Positions 46,034-58,159 of a DNA stretch of 64,000 nt are shown in pieces (within the stretch, counting starts at the first letter, position 1; each line of letters opens with the position of its first letter). The stretch is from Rutstroemia sp. NJR-2017a BVV2 (lineage: Eukaryota; Ascomycota; Leotiomycetes; Helotiales; Rutstroemiaceae): assembly GCA_002946415.1 (NCBI GenBank), contig NJPS01000048.1:682001-746000 (forward strand), in the 5' to 3' direction. The position numbers were made by a program, and so were the translations under genes. The notes beneath the pieces were generated by a model. That model was not told the origin of the DNA and made no database searches. It saw only the letters and a list, made by a program, of their open reading frames with translations.

Positions 46034-47104
46034 ATGGGTTCAATTCCTGAACAGGTTTCCGTTTCTCCTCAAAGAGCGGTCTTCAAAGGGCTCCTTTTTG
46101 ATATGGACGGTACTATTATTGACAGTACTGACGCAATTGTCAAACATTGGCATAGGTAAGTCATTTCTACACCGCCGGCACAAGTACTTCTTCTAATCAT
46201 TCTGTTTATAGGTTGGGGGAAGAATTGGGTGTAGACCCAAACGTCATTCTTCAGACCAGTCATGGTAGAAGGAGTATTGACGTTCTCAAGGTTATTAGTC
46301 CGGAGAAGGCGAACTGGGACTGTAAGCCCCACTTATTATTTGTCCTCTCGTACCCGCTACTTTACTTCCTACTGAGTGTATATTCACTATGCAATTCTGC
46401 TGCCGGCTGTTTTCTGAAACATCCTGTCTTCTTCTGCTGCACCAGATTATAACCCCTTTCCTCTATGCGCCAGGTCCCTTCAGCACATCCAAAGCCACTA
46501 GTCTGACCATTATATCTAGATGTAAAATATATGGAGGGTCTCGTACCCAAGGAGTATGGTAGCGATGCTACTGAGATTCCTGGCGCGCGCTCGTTGCTCG
46601 ACTCCTTGATCGCCGCCAATCATCCTTGGGCCATCGTAACTTCAGGCACATCACCTCTAGTCTCTGGATGGCTAAGTGTATTAAACCTGCCAAAGCCGAA
46701 GCATCTTATTACAGCTGAAGATGTTAAGGATGGAAAGCCTAACCCTAGTAAGTCCACTCCGTGTTATCCAAGAGCTATCTCAGGACTGCCTCAGCATGGC
46801 CTACCCCCTCTACAGTAATGGAACTAACAGATTCAAAGTGGGTTACAACATGGGCAAAGATAGTCTTAATCTATCATCTGCGGCAGAGGGTGAGATTCTT
46901 GTTCTAGAGGACAGTCCCGCTGGTATTCGTGCTGGGAAAGCTGCTGGCTGTAAAGTTCTAGCGGTCGTTACCACTCACACTGCCGAGCAAGTGGCCGAGG
47001 CTGGTGCGGATTGGGTTGTCAAGGACCTACGGGACGTGAAACTCGTTGGCAGTGGCGCCGACGGTGGTGTTGAACTGGAGTTTTCAAATGTGATCATGAA
47101 GTGA
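46034..47104 (+). CDS. HAD phosphatase, glycerol-1/3-phosphatase or DOG type
   Basis: Cytosolic HAD-superfamily sugar/polyol phosphatase like yeast GPP1/2 (glycerol formation, osmotic stress) or DOG1/2. Exons: 46034-46155, 46212-46321, 46520-46747 and 46839-47104; 241 residues. Introns are 56, 198 and 91 bp. The last acceptor is ATTCAAAG rather than the nearer CTAACAG, because only it restores frame and gives 'DGKPNPMGYNMGKDSLNL'. Motif I is 'LLFDMDGTIIDST', motif II 'WAIVTSGTS', motif III the Lys of 'DVKDGKPNP' and motif IV 'LVLEDSPAGIRAGKAAGCKV'. The cap domain contains 'TSHGRRSIDVLKVISPE', the segment that sets substrate choice. Which substrate cannot be decided from sequence. It converges on DIS3, 1.4 kb away. 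Confidence 0.88.
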
Positions 47105-48516
47105 TTCCTAGACTTTCAGTTTTTTTGGTTTTACAAGCACCTGGCGGGATTTTTTTGCATAGATTCTAGAACTCACACTCTTGTGTAAAGTTGAACATAG
47201 AGCTGGTTTGGATAGAATTAGGGACCTGTTAGATAGATATGATCTGATAGAGCGATTTAGCAATGCGAGTTTTCGTTAAATTGGCACATGCTAATGTGTG
47301 AATGTGTCTACCACACTCCTGGCATGATTTGATTCCGAGTTTGCGTGTAGGGAAGCTGCATTCACCAACTCCGAAACCCATCCGGCTCTATTTGAATTCC
47401 CTACAGCAAGAGAGAAATCAACCATGCAACATTTAACTGGAACTTCTCGCCATACGAGGGTTTCTTGTCTAAGTTGTCTCTGAGCTCTCTATGACAGAAT
47501 CCCCTCTTGCAGACATCGTTGTCACCCATCAATGCGCTACATAGATTCAGATTCCAGCACCATCAAGCTTCAACATATTCATCCACCAGCGCCTTCATCT
47601 TTACCTGTCTTCACCTGGCATCATCATTTACAGTCATACCTGTAAAAATATGGGATCCAGGACAGCTTCACTACATATGGGATTACCTCCACTTCGTAAT
47701 ACCGTGGGATCCATCCATCCCAGCACTACTTCTATCACCTTTACTAGGCTCAATATAGACAACTATCTATCTTCTTTCTCAGCATAAACATCCTTAACAT
47801 TTTAGTTAGTAGAGAATGAATTCGTTTCTACCTCGTTCCTCCGCTTTGCAAATTCAGCAACGACTCAACTCCTCCCGATGGCCCATTCGTTCCTTTCACC
47901 CCTTTGCTCCAGCTGCATCCATTCGGCACAAAACTCACACACACCACCATCATTCATTCACAAGACAAGCGATATATTCATTCATTCCTCTTTCTCCACA
48001 GCTCAACACGGGGGAGCTGGTAGATTGGGTGATTCCGACAAACTGCATGCGGATCTTCGGATAGGAGAAGATGTATGAGAACATGACTGCCCAGCCTGGT
48101 AGACTTCCAAAGCGACAAGGTGTAGAGAACCTAATCTAGATGCTCTTGCAAGTAGATCGCAGACTTTAGACGTAAGGGGGTTATTTGAAGGGTATGGTTC
48201 CGGGTGTTCGTGGGTATCTCTATCTCTTCCTAAAAGTTGGTTGCTTTCTTACTCTTGAATTACCTATTTAAGCGAATAAGCTGCGATGGTGCATGCACAT
48301 TCGACAATGATATGGCAAGGAAGACGACAGTGAATGCCATGACAGACGGCAAGGCAAGTACATGTACTGAGCTCGGTTGATGATGGGAGAAAACATACAC
48401 CAGCGGCACATCCACGATGGCAGCACATACAAGCACCCAGCCAAGATACCATAATACATAATCAATCTCATTCATCTATCTAAAACCCAAGTTCCAAATT
48501 CCATTTCCGCACCAAA
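47105..48516. other. Intergenic between convergent phosphatase and DIS3 genes
   Basis: 1.4 kb. A possible short gene fragment at 47816-48078 was noted, with two overlapping frames; one ends 'GGAGRLGDSDKLHADLRIG' plus 'EDV' after a good CTCCACAG acceptor. No upstream donor in the right frame was found. Otherwise nothing seen. Confidence 0.45.
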
Positions 48517-51500
48517 TCACCCACTCCCATCCCCCACCAACTCCGCTCTAATCTTTCTCTTCCCCGTACTCTCCTCCCTAACATCACTAATCCTCACCCT
48601 AACCTTCCCAAACAGCTCAACCTTCACCTCCCTACTCCCCTTCGTAGCCAGCACATAATTCTCCGCATCAAACTCACCCTCCGGTTCCGGGTCCGCCAGA
48701 TCCCTCAACCGAATCAACGACTCGATACCGAACCGCGGCACAAACACCACAAACCCATTACTAAAGACCTTCATGACGAAGCCCTCCTCCTCGACAATGC
48801 GGCCCTTGAGCGCTTGCCCGACATAGTATTCGATCGAGGCACGACCCGCTTGCTGCGCGTTGCGGTGGCGGATATTGATGTTCTTGCAGACGGATTCGAG
48901 TTTGCCTTTGCTGCGGACCGCCGCATCGAGCGGCTCGTAGTCGATTGCGGCCGCGAGTTGGCGATGGGCGACGAGGTCGGCGTACCGACGGATGGGGGAG
49001 GTGAAATGAGTGTAGATCTCAGACGCGAGACCGTAATGGCGGAACTCAGGATATGCTTGAGTGCCAGAGCAGAAGTACTCGGCCGACATCATGCAACGAG
49101 TAGCCATGATGCGGACGAGCGTGTTGAAGAATGGTTCCGACGGATCCACACAGGTATCTAGGGAATCGGCAAGTTCCCTCGACGAACCGACGCGGAGTTC
49201 GAGGCCGCGTTTAACCTTAAGTTGGTTGGCGAGTTCCTCAAAGTTGGTTTTTGGAGGGGCGCCGTGTCGACGGAGCATGGCCGTTTGAGGAAAAGCGGAG
49301 TAGATCTTTGCAGCTACGCTGGTGTTGGCTAGTAACATGAATTCCTCAACCAATGACATCGTGTCCAGATGCTTCTTGGTCTTGATATCAATTGGATCCG
49401 ATGTTTCAGATTCCATCTCTACCCGGACTTCTGGGGAAGACAGACTGAGAGCTCCCGCGTCCATACGCTTCTGCTTGAATTTCTTCGATAGCATGAGGAG
49501 CGTACGGATCGCGGTGGTCAGCTCATCTTGCTGGGAAGCATCATCCACCCGGAGTTGAGCCGCCTCGTAGCTGAATGCCTCTCGCGATTTAATGACAGAT
49601 TTGGTGTATTCTGCATTCACGATCTCTGCATCTGGTGTAATCTCCCACAAACAAGAAAATGCATATCGCTCAACATAGGGTTTCAGAGAACACAGATCTG
49701 TACCAAGTAGCATTGGTAACATATCAATCCGCTTATCTACTAAATAAACTGTAGTGCCTCGTATACTTGCTTCTGCGTCCATTGCATTGTTTGGCTTGAC
49801 GAAATGTGAGACATCTGCAATATGCACACCCATCTCGTAGTTACCATTGGGCAAAAGTCGTGCATGTAATGCATCATCGATATCCTGACAACCTATTGGA
49901 TCAATACTGCATATCTGGAGACCCCGAAGGTCGCGTCTGTTTTTCCAGCCAGGATCGTCCACACTTGCGGGGACTTTCCAATCGTGGCCTTCTGCTGGTA
50001 AACAATCTAAGACTGTTTTGGGGAACGGACGATATTGCACGTCGTATTCTAAAAGTAGAGCTTCGGTCTCCGCACCCTTTGTTTCTAGTTCTCCAAGAGA
50101 ACGGACAAAGTGACCAACCGGATACCTGGAATCTCTATCCCAAGAGTCGATGGTGACCAAGACCCGCTTGCCTAAAAGCTCGCCTGCTTGTCTCGTGCGA
50201 ACACGAATTTTTGGTATCCGCTTGTCCATGGGGATAAGAAACACGGTTTGCTGCTTACGCCCTTGTTTCACCGATTGACTGACCGAAGCCTCATCCACAT
50301 GGCCTACATACTGTCGCCAGTTGCGCTTCACAACGCCCACAACTCGAGCAGTGGGCTGAGGACGGTTTTCGGTACCCTTGCTGTGGGTCTTCTTTACTTC
50401 CTCTTGCAATGCACGCCGCTCTCTTTCGGTAACAACAGACTCCCCCTCGTCCGCATCAGGATTTTCATCCTTGTTCATAGTTTCTTCTTCGATAATCTTT
50501 GTAGATGGCTCTTTCCATTGGTCTTTCGGAAGAACCTCGATAACGACAACATCTCCCTGTATAGATCTGTTGATATTTTCTCTGCCAAGAACAAGTAATG
50601 ATTTGTCAAAGGCGGGGACATGTACCGAGCCCTCTAGATAGTTGTATGGCGAGACATTGAAGATACCCTGATGTAACGTCCCGTTCTTTACCCCAGTCAT
50701 CATTTTCGAAACCGAGAAATATTCCTGATAGAGATTCTCCGATGTCTTCGAATCTCTGGATTCTCGTCCCTCCTGCGCTGCGCTGATCATATCCAGTAAT
50801 TGGTCCGCATTTTCCAAACCACTAACGTACTCCCTCAAGGAGCACGCTTGTATTCCGTCTTCTTTCGCCTTTCGCAAATTCTCCCGGTCATCACTCAGCA
50901 TTACCACAGCAGGAATCCTCTTTGATCGTCCTCCTGTGGCTTTTACTGCCTGCGTGATGTGCTCGCCGTACCACTTGACTGCTTTTCGGACCGCTCTATC
51001 ATTTCGATCATTGATTGTTTCACCCGCTTCCCTAACTACATATGTCTCTAGTCGGAAGTCGTTGAAGAAAACATAGAATCGCTTGTCTTCACTCTTTGTC
51101 AGACCAATCAGACGATTATAAAGCGGTAGGGATCGGTTTCGCAGCTCCTCGAGAACTGTCTGCAGTATGACGACATCGTAGAAGGCGGATGCATGTTCGA
51201 AGAGGTCGAGGGCGTTCAGCAGCGCGTTGGTGTCCGGGATAAGGTAATGACCTTGTGGATATGCCTTTGTTCCAGCTGGCTTTTCGGACAGGACGAATGG
51301 TGGCACTGTATTGCAGAGTTAGTCTCCTACCATGTACACATGTATATACTAGAGGACAAACTTACCTACGCCTGCTGCATCTGGTGGGGCAGTCGTGAGG
51401 CACCTTGTACAGAGCTTCGATGAACAGGGTATATCTTGACGGAGATATAATTCACGAACAATCTTTTGTACTTTGCCACTTTTGGTTGATCGCACATAAA

Positions 51501-51561
51501 CTTTGCTTGAGATATTGGATGCATATGGGTCTGAGCCCAGTGACCTCTTAAGACTTGTCAT
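48517..51561 (-). CDS. DIS3: DIS3/RRP44 exosome ribonuclease
   Basis: Catalytic subunit of the RNA exosome with both endonuclease and 3'-5' exonuclease activity; nuclear and cytoplasmic RNA decay and rRNA 3' processing. Exon 1 is 51561-51366, exon 2 is 51305-48517; a 60-bp intron (GTAAGT, branch GACTAAC, acceptor ATACAG). The total is 994 residues (yeast 1001). The N-terminal CR3 zinc motif is C46, C51 and C54 ('CSSKLCTRC'). The PIN domain has the catalytic Asp in 'YLIPDTNALLNAL' (D90) and downstream acidic partners ('IPAVVMLSDDREN'). Cold-shock domains follow. The RNB exonuclease site is 'SIDPIGCQDIDDALHARL', around residue 540, with 'THFTSPIRRYADLVAHRQL' later. The S1 domain and basic end complete the usual order. 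All catalytic residues are intact. Confidence 0.96.
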
Positions 51562-54500
51562 ATTGATTTTGAGGATATTGGTTGAGAATCGGTATCGAAC
51601 TTCCCCCAGATTGGTAAAATTCAGCAGAGGAAGTTTAGAATTATTAGACGCGTAGTTAAGCGCTTATTCGCGTTGCTTATCGGAAGACGTTACTTAGGTA
51701 AGCAGCGCGATAAGCTTTCTGGTGCCGGTGTTGTCTCCCGGCTTAGAAGTGAACCCTTATCGCAATTTCATATATCTACCGTAGAACATCAAACTAAGGT
51801 ATCGCTCAATGCACGTATAACAATCGGTCGTCTGGTCAAACTCCGCTCAATTTACATACCGCAAGTTCATGTTACATATAGAGATCCATCACGCCGGTCG
51901 AGACTGTTCAACCGTAGGTAACATTTTCTAAATGGTTCAAGTGACCCGAAGTCAATGCTCTTACCCCTCGCATAGCAATGTCGTGCTCACATTCATTATC
52001 AAAGTATACAGGAACGAGCTGCTCATGTCCACACAACCTTTCTGATGATGCATAACAGCCGTTTCATATGCGATATCCTTTCGTATATGATAATGCAGGT
52101 AATGTTTATGGTATCACTTGACTTCCGGTATCCTGGAAGTAGGTATCTCGTGGCTATGCGCCGTTTGGATTTGCTCTGAGTCACTTCTCTTGCCCGCCTG
52201 TCTTAGCTTTATGTTACAACCGTAGTGCTTCTGAAATGCACCATCAAGTAGTCTTCCACTCCAATCACGAACTTCCTCTGCCGGGGTTTTGTTGGGAGTT
52301 CTAGGTGAGCGGAGAATACAATCATGATGTCTCAGAATTCGGGTTTGAAGAATTCAGGAAATGGCCCGAAAGTCTTCAAACGCTACGATATGTCATGGGC
52401 AGCGCTGAAGGGATCCAAAAAACCTGTCATCCAATGTCAGAGGTGCAGAGAAGATCTCCCGCAGCCCACCTTTGGAATAGCCTCTCGGATATTTGCAATC
52501 AGCGTGCGGGAGAAGCTTGGACAGGACAGTAGCGGCGCTCTACATGATACAGTCGACGCAAGGTGTGGCATGGCAGATCAACCTACATAGCCACACACAG
52601 CACGATGATGTGCATCGCAGCCGGTTTTGAAGAGGTTTCCAAGCTGGAGGCAAACGAATAGACTTCCTCTGCCGTGAGGCTGGTGCTTTTGGTGCAAAAT
52701 GATTGCAACCATCAGAATGTAATGGCGTTCCGCTGCCGAAGAAGCCATGGACTGGGCACACCCTCCAACATTTAGTCCCGACTGGGGCGCACATAAGATC
52801 GTTAGAATGTCTCAATGTCTTGCTTCTGGGATGCTTTTAAGTTCAATAAACCAGGATCAGATGATCTTATGACCTTATGCAAGCGCGGCTCTGCCCGTAT
52901 CAATGAAAATCGAGCATTGAAAAATGGGACTTGTAGATCTGCCGCGGCCCTCACAAAGTGGATTTTTCACCGCCGTTCGAGTCATCCGTACTTAGGTACC
53001 CGCCACAAACTGGGCGAAACTGCCTGCTGCGAGCCAATCAGAGTCGTCGCGGGCTCTGTTCTGCGAAGTAAGGGGGCGGTACAATAGCTTCGGTAGGAGG
53101 TCTGCAATAATCCTGGAGCATTTTATCTAGTGCGGCAGATGCAGAGTCATTTTCCACTGCCGATTGTGATATCTTGATACTGGGGTATGTCCAAGCCTTT
53201 TTGTGAGCAATCAGGAATTGATACGCGCTCGTAGCACGAAAGGTGGTAATTCTTCTGAGCAACCGGGGGGGGAGAGAGAAAAGGGAAACTGGGAATTGGG
53301 AAACAAATAATATTTGTGACGAAATTGCTACCGTGAGTGATACATTTTCGGCCAGAACGGTCGGTTTGCTCGCCATATCGCAATGATCATCGCGGCGAAG
53401 TACGGAAGGAGCAGAGGATTGCAGCCAGGTTTTGTTTGAGTCTTTGAGCGCGGCCTTTTCACGACGCAACAGGCGAGACAGGGCAGACAGAGGACCGAGA
53501 TCTCCTCGTAAAGCAAAGCTGCCGAAATGCGACCCTAGTGCAATATGGAGAATTTGGTTTCCGAAAGACGCCGCAATGTCGAATATCTTCCCAGATCTGG
53601 CCTGGGAGCTCGATTTCTCATGATCAAATGGCAAGGTTTCAGCCGTGGCTTTCGCAACTGTGACCCAGTTGGACTCGAAGAACATTAGCCAACTTGGAGC
53701 CACTGACCAATGGGAAGCGGCCCTGAGAAGTTGCAAACATCATGACTGTAATTCTCTGACTGACCAATACGACGTCGGTCTCGAGTACGCCTCTAGGAGT
53801 CCAGGCTGGCTCCGTTTTGTTGCGAATCATGCCTGGTGCCTGTCATTATTGCCAGTTCAAAGCTGTATGTTGATCCCTTCATGGCTGAGCGTCCTCGCCG
53901 CTTTTGATATATGGCAAGCTCGCGAGCATCTATATCGAAAGCCGGCGAGTAAGTTCTGCTGTTGAGCGTCCTGTTTGATAGTGACACAAGTTTTAAAGTG
54001 GCATCCTACGAATCTTGTTTTTGATTAGCTGCAGCATCAGCACTAGCTAAGGATATTAATGAAAACTCAAGATACACCTAGAATAATTCTGCACCGGAGA
54101 TACCACTACAAAGATGGACTGCTGAAGCCCCGAAAGAGTTGTGACATTTCCTCAACGTGTCAGGATGCCTGGAAAATGCACCAGATGTCTATTTACTTTG
54201 GTAGGACGTCGCTGTTTCGCTGGAATCCTTGGAGGGAAACCAACCGAAATCGTTTACACGACGGTTTTGGGTCCGAATTGGGCGAGAGACAGATGAAAAG
54301 GTCCAGAGCTGCAGATGCTACTCGATCGGGCAATTGGAGAGCGACCGGTCTTTCAAACTGTAGGCGCTAGTCTATCGTAAAATGTACGGGGATGCTGCAG
54401 GCTGATCTCATCCGAAGCAAAAGTTGTCATGAGCATCCTAGAGGCTAGAGCATGAGCATGGAGCATGGAGGAAATCCATTTGACTCTGTTTCCGGGGTCC

Positions 54501-56177
54501 GCAGGGCCTTTTCTATGTCGCAGCCAAATGACCAGATCGCGTCGCGCACGAGCAGGCCGTTTCTCTACTCATGAGACTTTTCCGGGTCTTGTCCCATTTG
54601 TGTGCTCTTCTGTTCAGATCCTAAAGACCGCTCACGTAGTGATTGGTGCGCCGCCCGTATTTACGATGCGACTTTACAGACGCGTAACCTATCGCAAGTA
54701 AAGAACAGCCCGTCGACGCTGTGTGTGAGAGACCCAAGACACTGCTCGTGGATTGCTATTAAAATCACGATCAGTGACTGAAGAATTCCTCATCAGAATC
54801 TTGTGCAACATAAAGCATCGAGATTAATCATCTCCAGGTACTGCAGCGAGAGCCAGGAATGTAGACGGCCAGCTCCTTCCGAAGTAAATTTGCGCAATCT
54901 TCAAGATTGACTAGGAAAATTATCATAGGGGAAGCGGCGCTTATTCCAATACGACATACCTCCCTGGCCTGGTTCCTAGTACCGTGCCTTTGCTTTCTTA
55001 CAAATTCTTACAGAGTCTCATATCTTTTGTATCACTCAATGTCCTAGGGTCGTTGGGCACAATTATTCATACCAGTGGTCAGAATCGTCATGCCAAAACT
55101 GCTCTCCCGTACTGTGGCTGCTGAGCCGTCGGCGTGCCTCTTCCTCATCCCCCATCACCGCATATCTTCAACATCCACACTATGCAAGCAAGCCCGTGGG
55201 GACCTGTCCGTCATACCCGCCCGCTAGAATCCTTTCGCAACCCTGGCTGAGTTTACCCACGAGTCAGACTGGACCTAGCAGCGGACAGACTTTGCGCCAC
55301 AAATGACTGAATTGAACGGTATTTCGACGCAGATGATGCTCAGAAACTTGAGGAATATGTACTGTACCTAGATATTCGAACTCAATCTTGCGATGCCTCT
55401 GGTGCGATGCATCTGAACTTTCCAAACGCCCAGGCGGAAGTGTAATGTACGTATCAGAAACCTTGAGGTTCTCTGACCATGAACCCTGAAGCAGCCCTGG
55501 AGCAGCGGGGATCCATTGCGCTACAGCTTTCGCCAATCGCGCATATGCTACCTATGCTCCTGGATACATGCAGCGAGGAGCACGTACAAGACTACAAGTG
55601 TAAGTAAGTCCTGCGCAGTAAAAGATACCAGGCATTTGAGCAGCAGGTGGAGCGCACTACTTGGAACGTCTCTGCTGCAAGAAGCACTGTTATGATCACA
55701 GTACAGTAGGGGACATCAGAGATTGAAACCGATGCTACTGCTACTGCTACAGAGATATAGTCCCTTCGCATTCAAACCGCATGCACCTCATCCGAGCTGT
55801 GAAATGATTTTGTGCCCCTTCCTCCCCCCTCCCCCCAAATCGCGAATCGCAAATCGCAAATCTCACCCATCTCAAAGCTGTAGCTCTCTTTAATGTCCGA
55901 GATTTAATATATACCGGCCGGCCTGAAGAGACCACTAGCACACATCCGTAGGACTTCACAACCTCAACCTCCTACCTATTATGTCGCTCGTATAGTTAAT
56001 GTGATTGGCGGCCAAAAACCCGTCTCTGATTCTCTCATCATCGACTCGACCTCACCAATCAGAAGCTCGCCAAGAAAGCTAAGCAGCTTCCCATGTCGTG
56101 ATATACCTGGTAGAAAGATACTTTCTACCCGTACCCTACCGCTTACCGTACCCTCTTCCTTGCATCTGGCGCAGTGG

Positions 56178-56213
56178 AAGTCCTTGCAAAAAGTCCTTGC
56201 AAAGAGTCCTTGC
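56178..56213 (+). repeat. Triple AAGTCCTTGC direct repeat
   Basis: Three head-to-tail copies of (A)AGTCCTTGC with slightly varying A-rich spacers. Seen directly. Confidence 0.85.
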
Positions 56214-56801
56214 GTAGCATTGTCGCAATAGCTACATGGGTAACTATGTCCGCAGCAAGGCCCGTGTTCGATAGCGACCTGATAGTTTGATAGAGGAGAG
56301 AAACAGAGAGCAAGTAAAAGAGAGAAGAGACGAGGGTGAGAGAGAGAAGAGGAGGGAGAAGTGACTGGGTAGGGGGATGAGGTCTTCAAGGACAGTCATC
56401 GGCTTTTTATTTAATTTAATTACGGACTTGTCATTAACTTATTCTACCGTCGCATTTGCACAAACTGATACCTCATTAGTCGTCTAGTCATTAATGTTCA
56501 AGCCGCCTACCCAAAATATTGCCTTGCCGGAATGCCCAGGACTGTATGTAGACTAATACTAACACCAAAGCTGGACGGGATTATCATCCGTCATATCACA
56601 TATCTCTTGACTCCGTACATATCTGTATCCTGGCCTGGGCGCAAAGGAGTCTCGCTTCCCACTTGACTAATCCTCCTGCAAGTGGTCCCGGGATTGACCT
56701 TTTGGTTTTTGTGGTTCTCTGCTCCAAAGCGGAGAGGAAGCCGAAGAGAGGACTTTGTTGGGTTATTTCTCTCGGATAATAAATTAATATAAAAAAATAG
56801 T

Positions 56802-56856
56802 AAGAAGAAGAAGGACAAGGAGAAGACGGAGAAGGAGAAGGAGAAGGAGAGGAAAA
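56802..56856 (+). repeat. Purine tract of AAGGAG/GAAGAA units
   Basis: About 55 bases almost purely A and G, with GAGAAG hexamers at 56820-56850. Seen directly. Confidence 0.85.
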
Positions 56857-58159
56857 CAAAAGAGAACGAGCGCGCACGGAAAACATCAAAGCTTTTCGTT
56901 TTATCGCAGTCTAGCTCCCTATCCCATCCTGGGTATCATTTCCCACCGGTTCATGGACCCAAAAAGTTGTCAAAGATGATCGTGGGGCTACTGCTGGGCT
57001 CGTGCTTACCTGATCGGCCTTCATGCAATTGAATCATTCGAACTCCAACTCGACCTCCTCCCCCTCCTTCTCTTCCTTTCATTCGACAAGACCATCACCA
57101 CCTCCACCTCCACCATCACCTCCACTACCGACCATTTGTATGGGATATGGTAGGAGACGTAGGAGCAGACGGAACGAAAGAAAAAAGCTTCTATACTTCT
57201 ACCCTCCAACCTGCCTTGCCTGCCTTTACCTTTCAACCCACCATTCGTAACCTTACGCACTTGCCGCCAGTCAAATATACATACAGTATCAATAACTTGG
57301 AACTGGGAATCCCACCTCACTCGTCCTCTACTGTATATATTTTCGTCGCGTCATTTTTCTGATAATAGCCTATCTCCCCTTCGTCAAGTACCGTACCACA
57401 AGCAGCTTTGTATACCTACACCAGACCATACCATACAACACTGTTCCATCCATACCATACTTCTCACGTCGGAAATTACCTGCCTACCTATCTACATCCA
57501 GGTCTCTCTTCGCCAACCAAATGAATTCAAGATTCGCACCCACAGTCAAGCTCACGTTCGCCTTCACACATCCTAAAACAGAAATACAGCTTTGACTGCC
57601 GTCGTGGCCACTTCGTTACACATAGCTATCCTGTCCGTTCCGGTCAAAGGTCGGGTCTGATTCAGGTCTGGTCTGGTCGCAAGGAAAGCCTTCCCTTCCC
57701 TCCCTCCCTCCCCTTCCCATTTTCCGGGGCTCCAATAATTCGCGATCGCCCGGCCAAGGGTCCCTTTCTTATCCGCTCGGTCTGGTATCATCATCAAATC
57801 CTCCACCCACACATTCACCTATTACCTACCGTACCGTATTACATATTACATATTCCACCACTACCCCCCCAAAATAGTGAGCTACAGACGAGAGCACCCG
57901 CATGCATGGTGCAGAACGAATCGGTTCGTTAATGCAGCTGAACGGCTCCTCGGCCGCAGTCACCAAAACTTGGAGCTTGCAACTCCTGCATTTTTTTTGC
58001 GACAGAAGCGTAAACGCGCCAGAGCGTACGTGAACGTGTAAAGGGCACAGCACTTTATTGCTTCTGCGTCGCCCGACAACACCTGAACGACCTGCTGCAA
58101 TTTTACATTTCCTGTCTGTACTGCACAACGTCAACTCGTTGTGTCGCGCAGCTCCCGTC

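Larger units (their letters stand above)
51562..58159. other. 6.6-kb gene-poor tract upstream of the RSC7-type gene
   Basis: Lies between the divergent DIS3 and RSC7-type start codons. The longest frame (53038-53736, minus, about 230 codons) starts from TTG, has ATG only internally, and shows no family feature. A Cys-rich 136-codon frame at 55979-56389 also lacks an ATG start. Repeats: triple AAGTCCTTGC at 56178-56213, AAGGAG purine repeat at 56802-56856, and CCACCT/ATCACC at 57088-57126. The last kilobase is pyrimidine-rich and probably the promoter and long leader of the RSC7-type gene. No transposon recognised. Confidence 0.5.

Noticed and set aside
52305..52590. Two overlapping plus-strand frames, one with a CxxC pair
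   Set aside because: A single CxxC and no partner cysteines; no family recognised and no sign of splicing.
53038..53736. Long minus-strand open frame (about 230 codons)
   Set aside because: Starts at TTG, ATG only internal, no family motif, and overlaps other frames on the opposite strand. Kept only as part of the gene-poor tract.
55979..56389. Cys-rich 136-codon minus-strand frame with a hydrophobic segment, effector-like
   Set aside because: The frame starts at TTG with no usable ATG before the hydrophobic segment, and part of it is the AAGTCCTTGC repeat.
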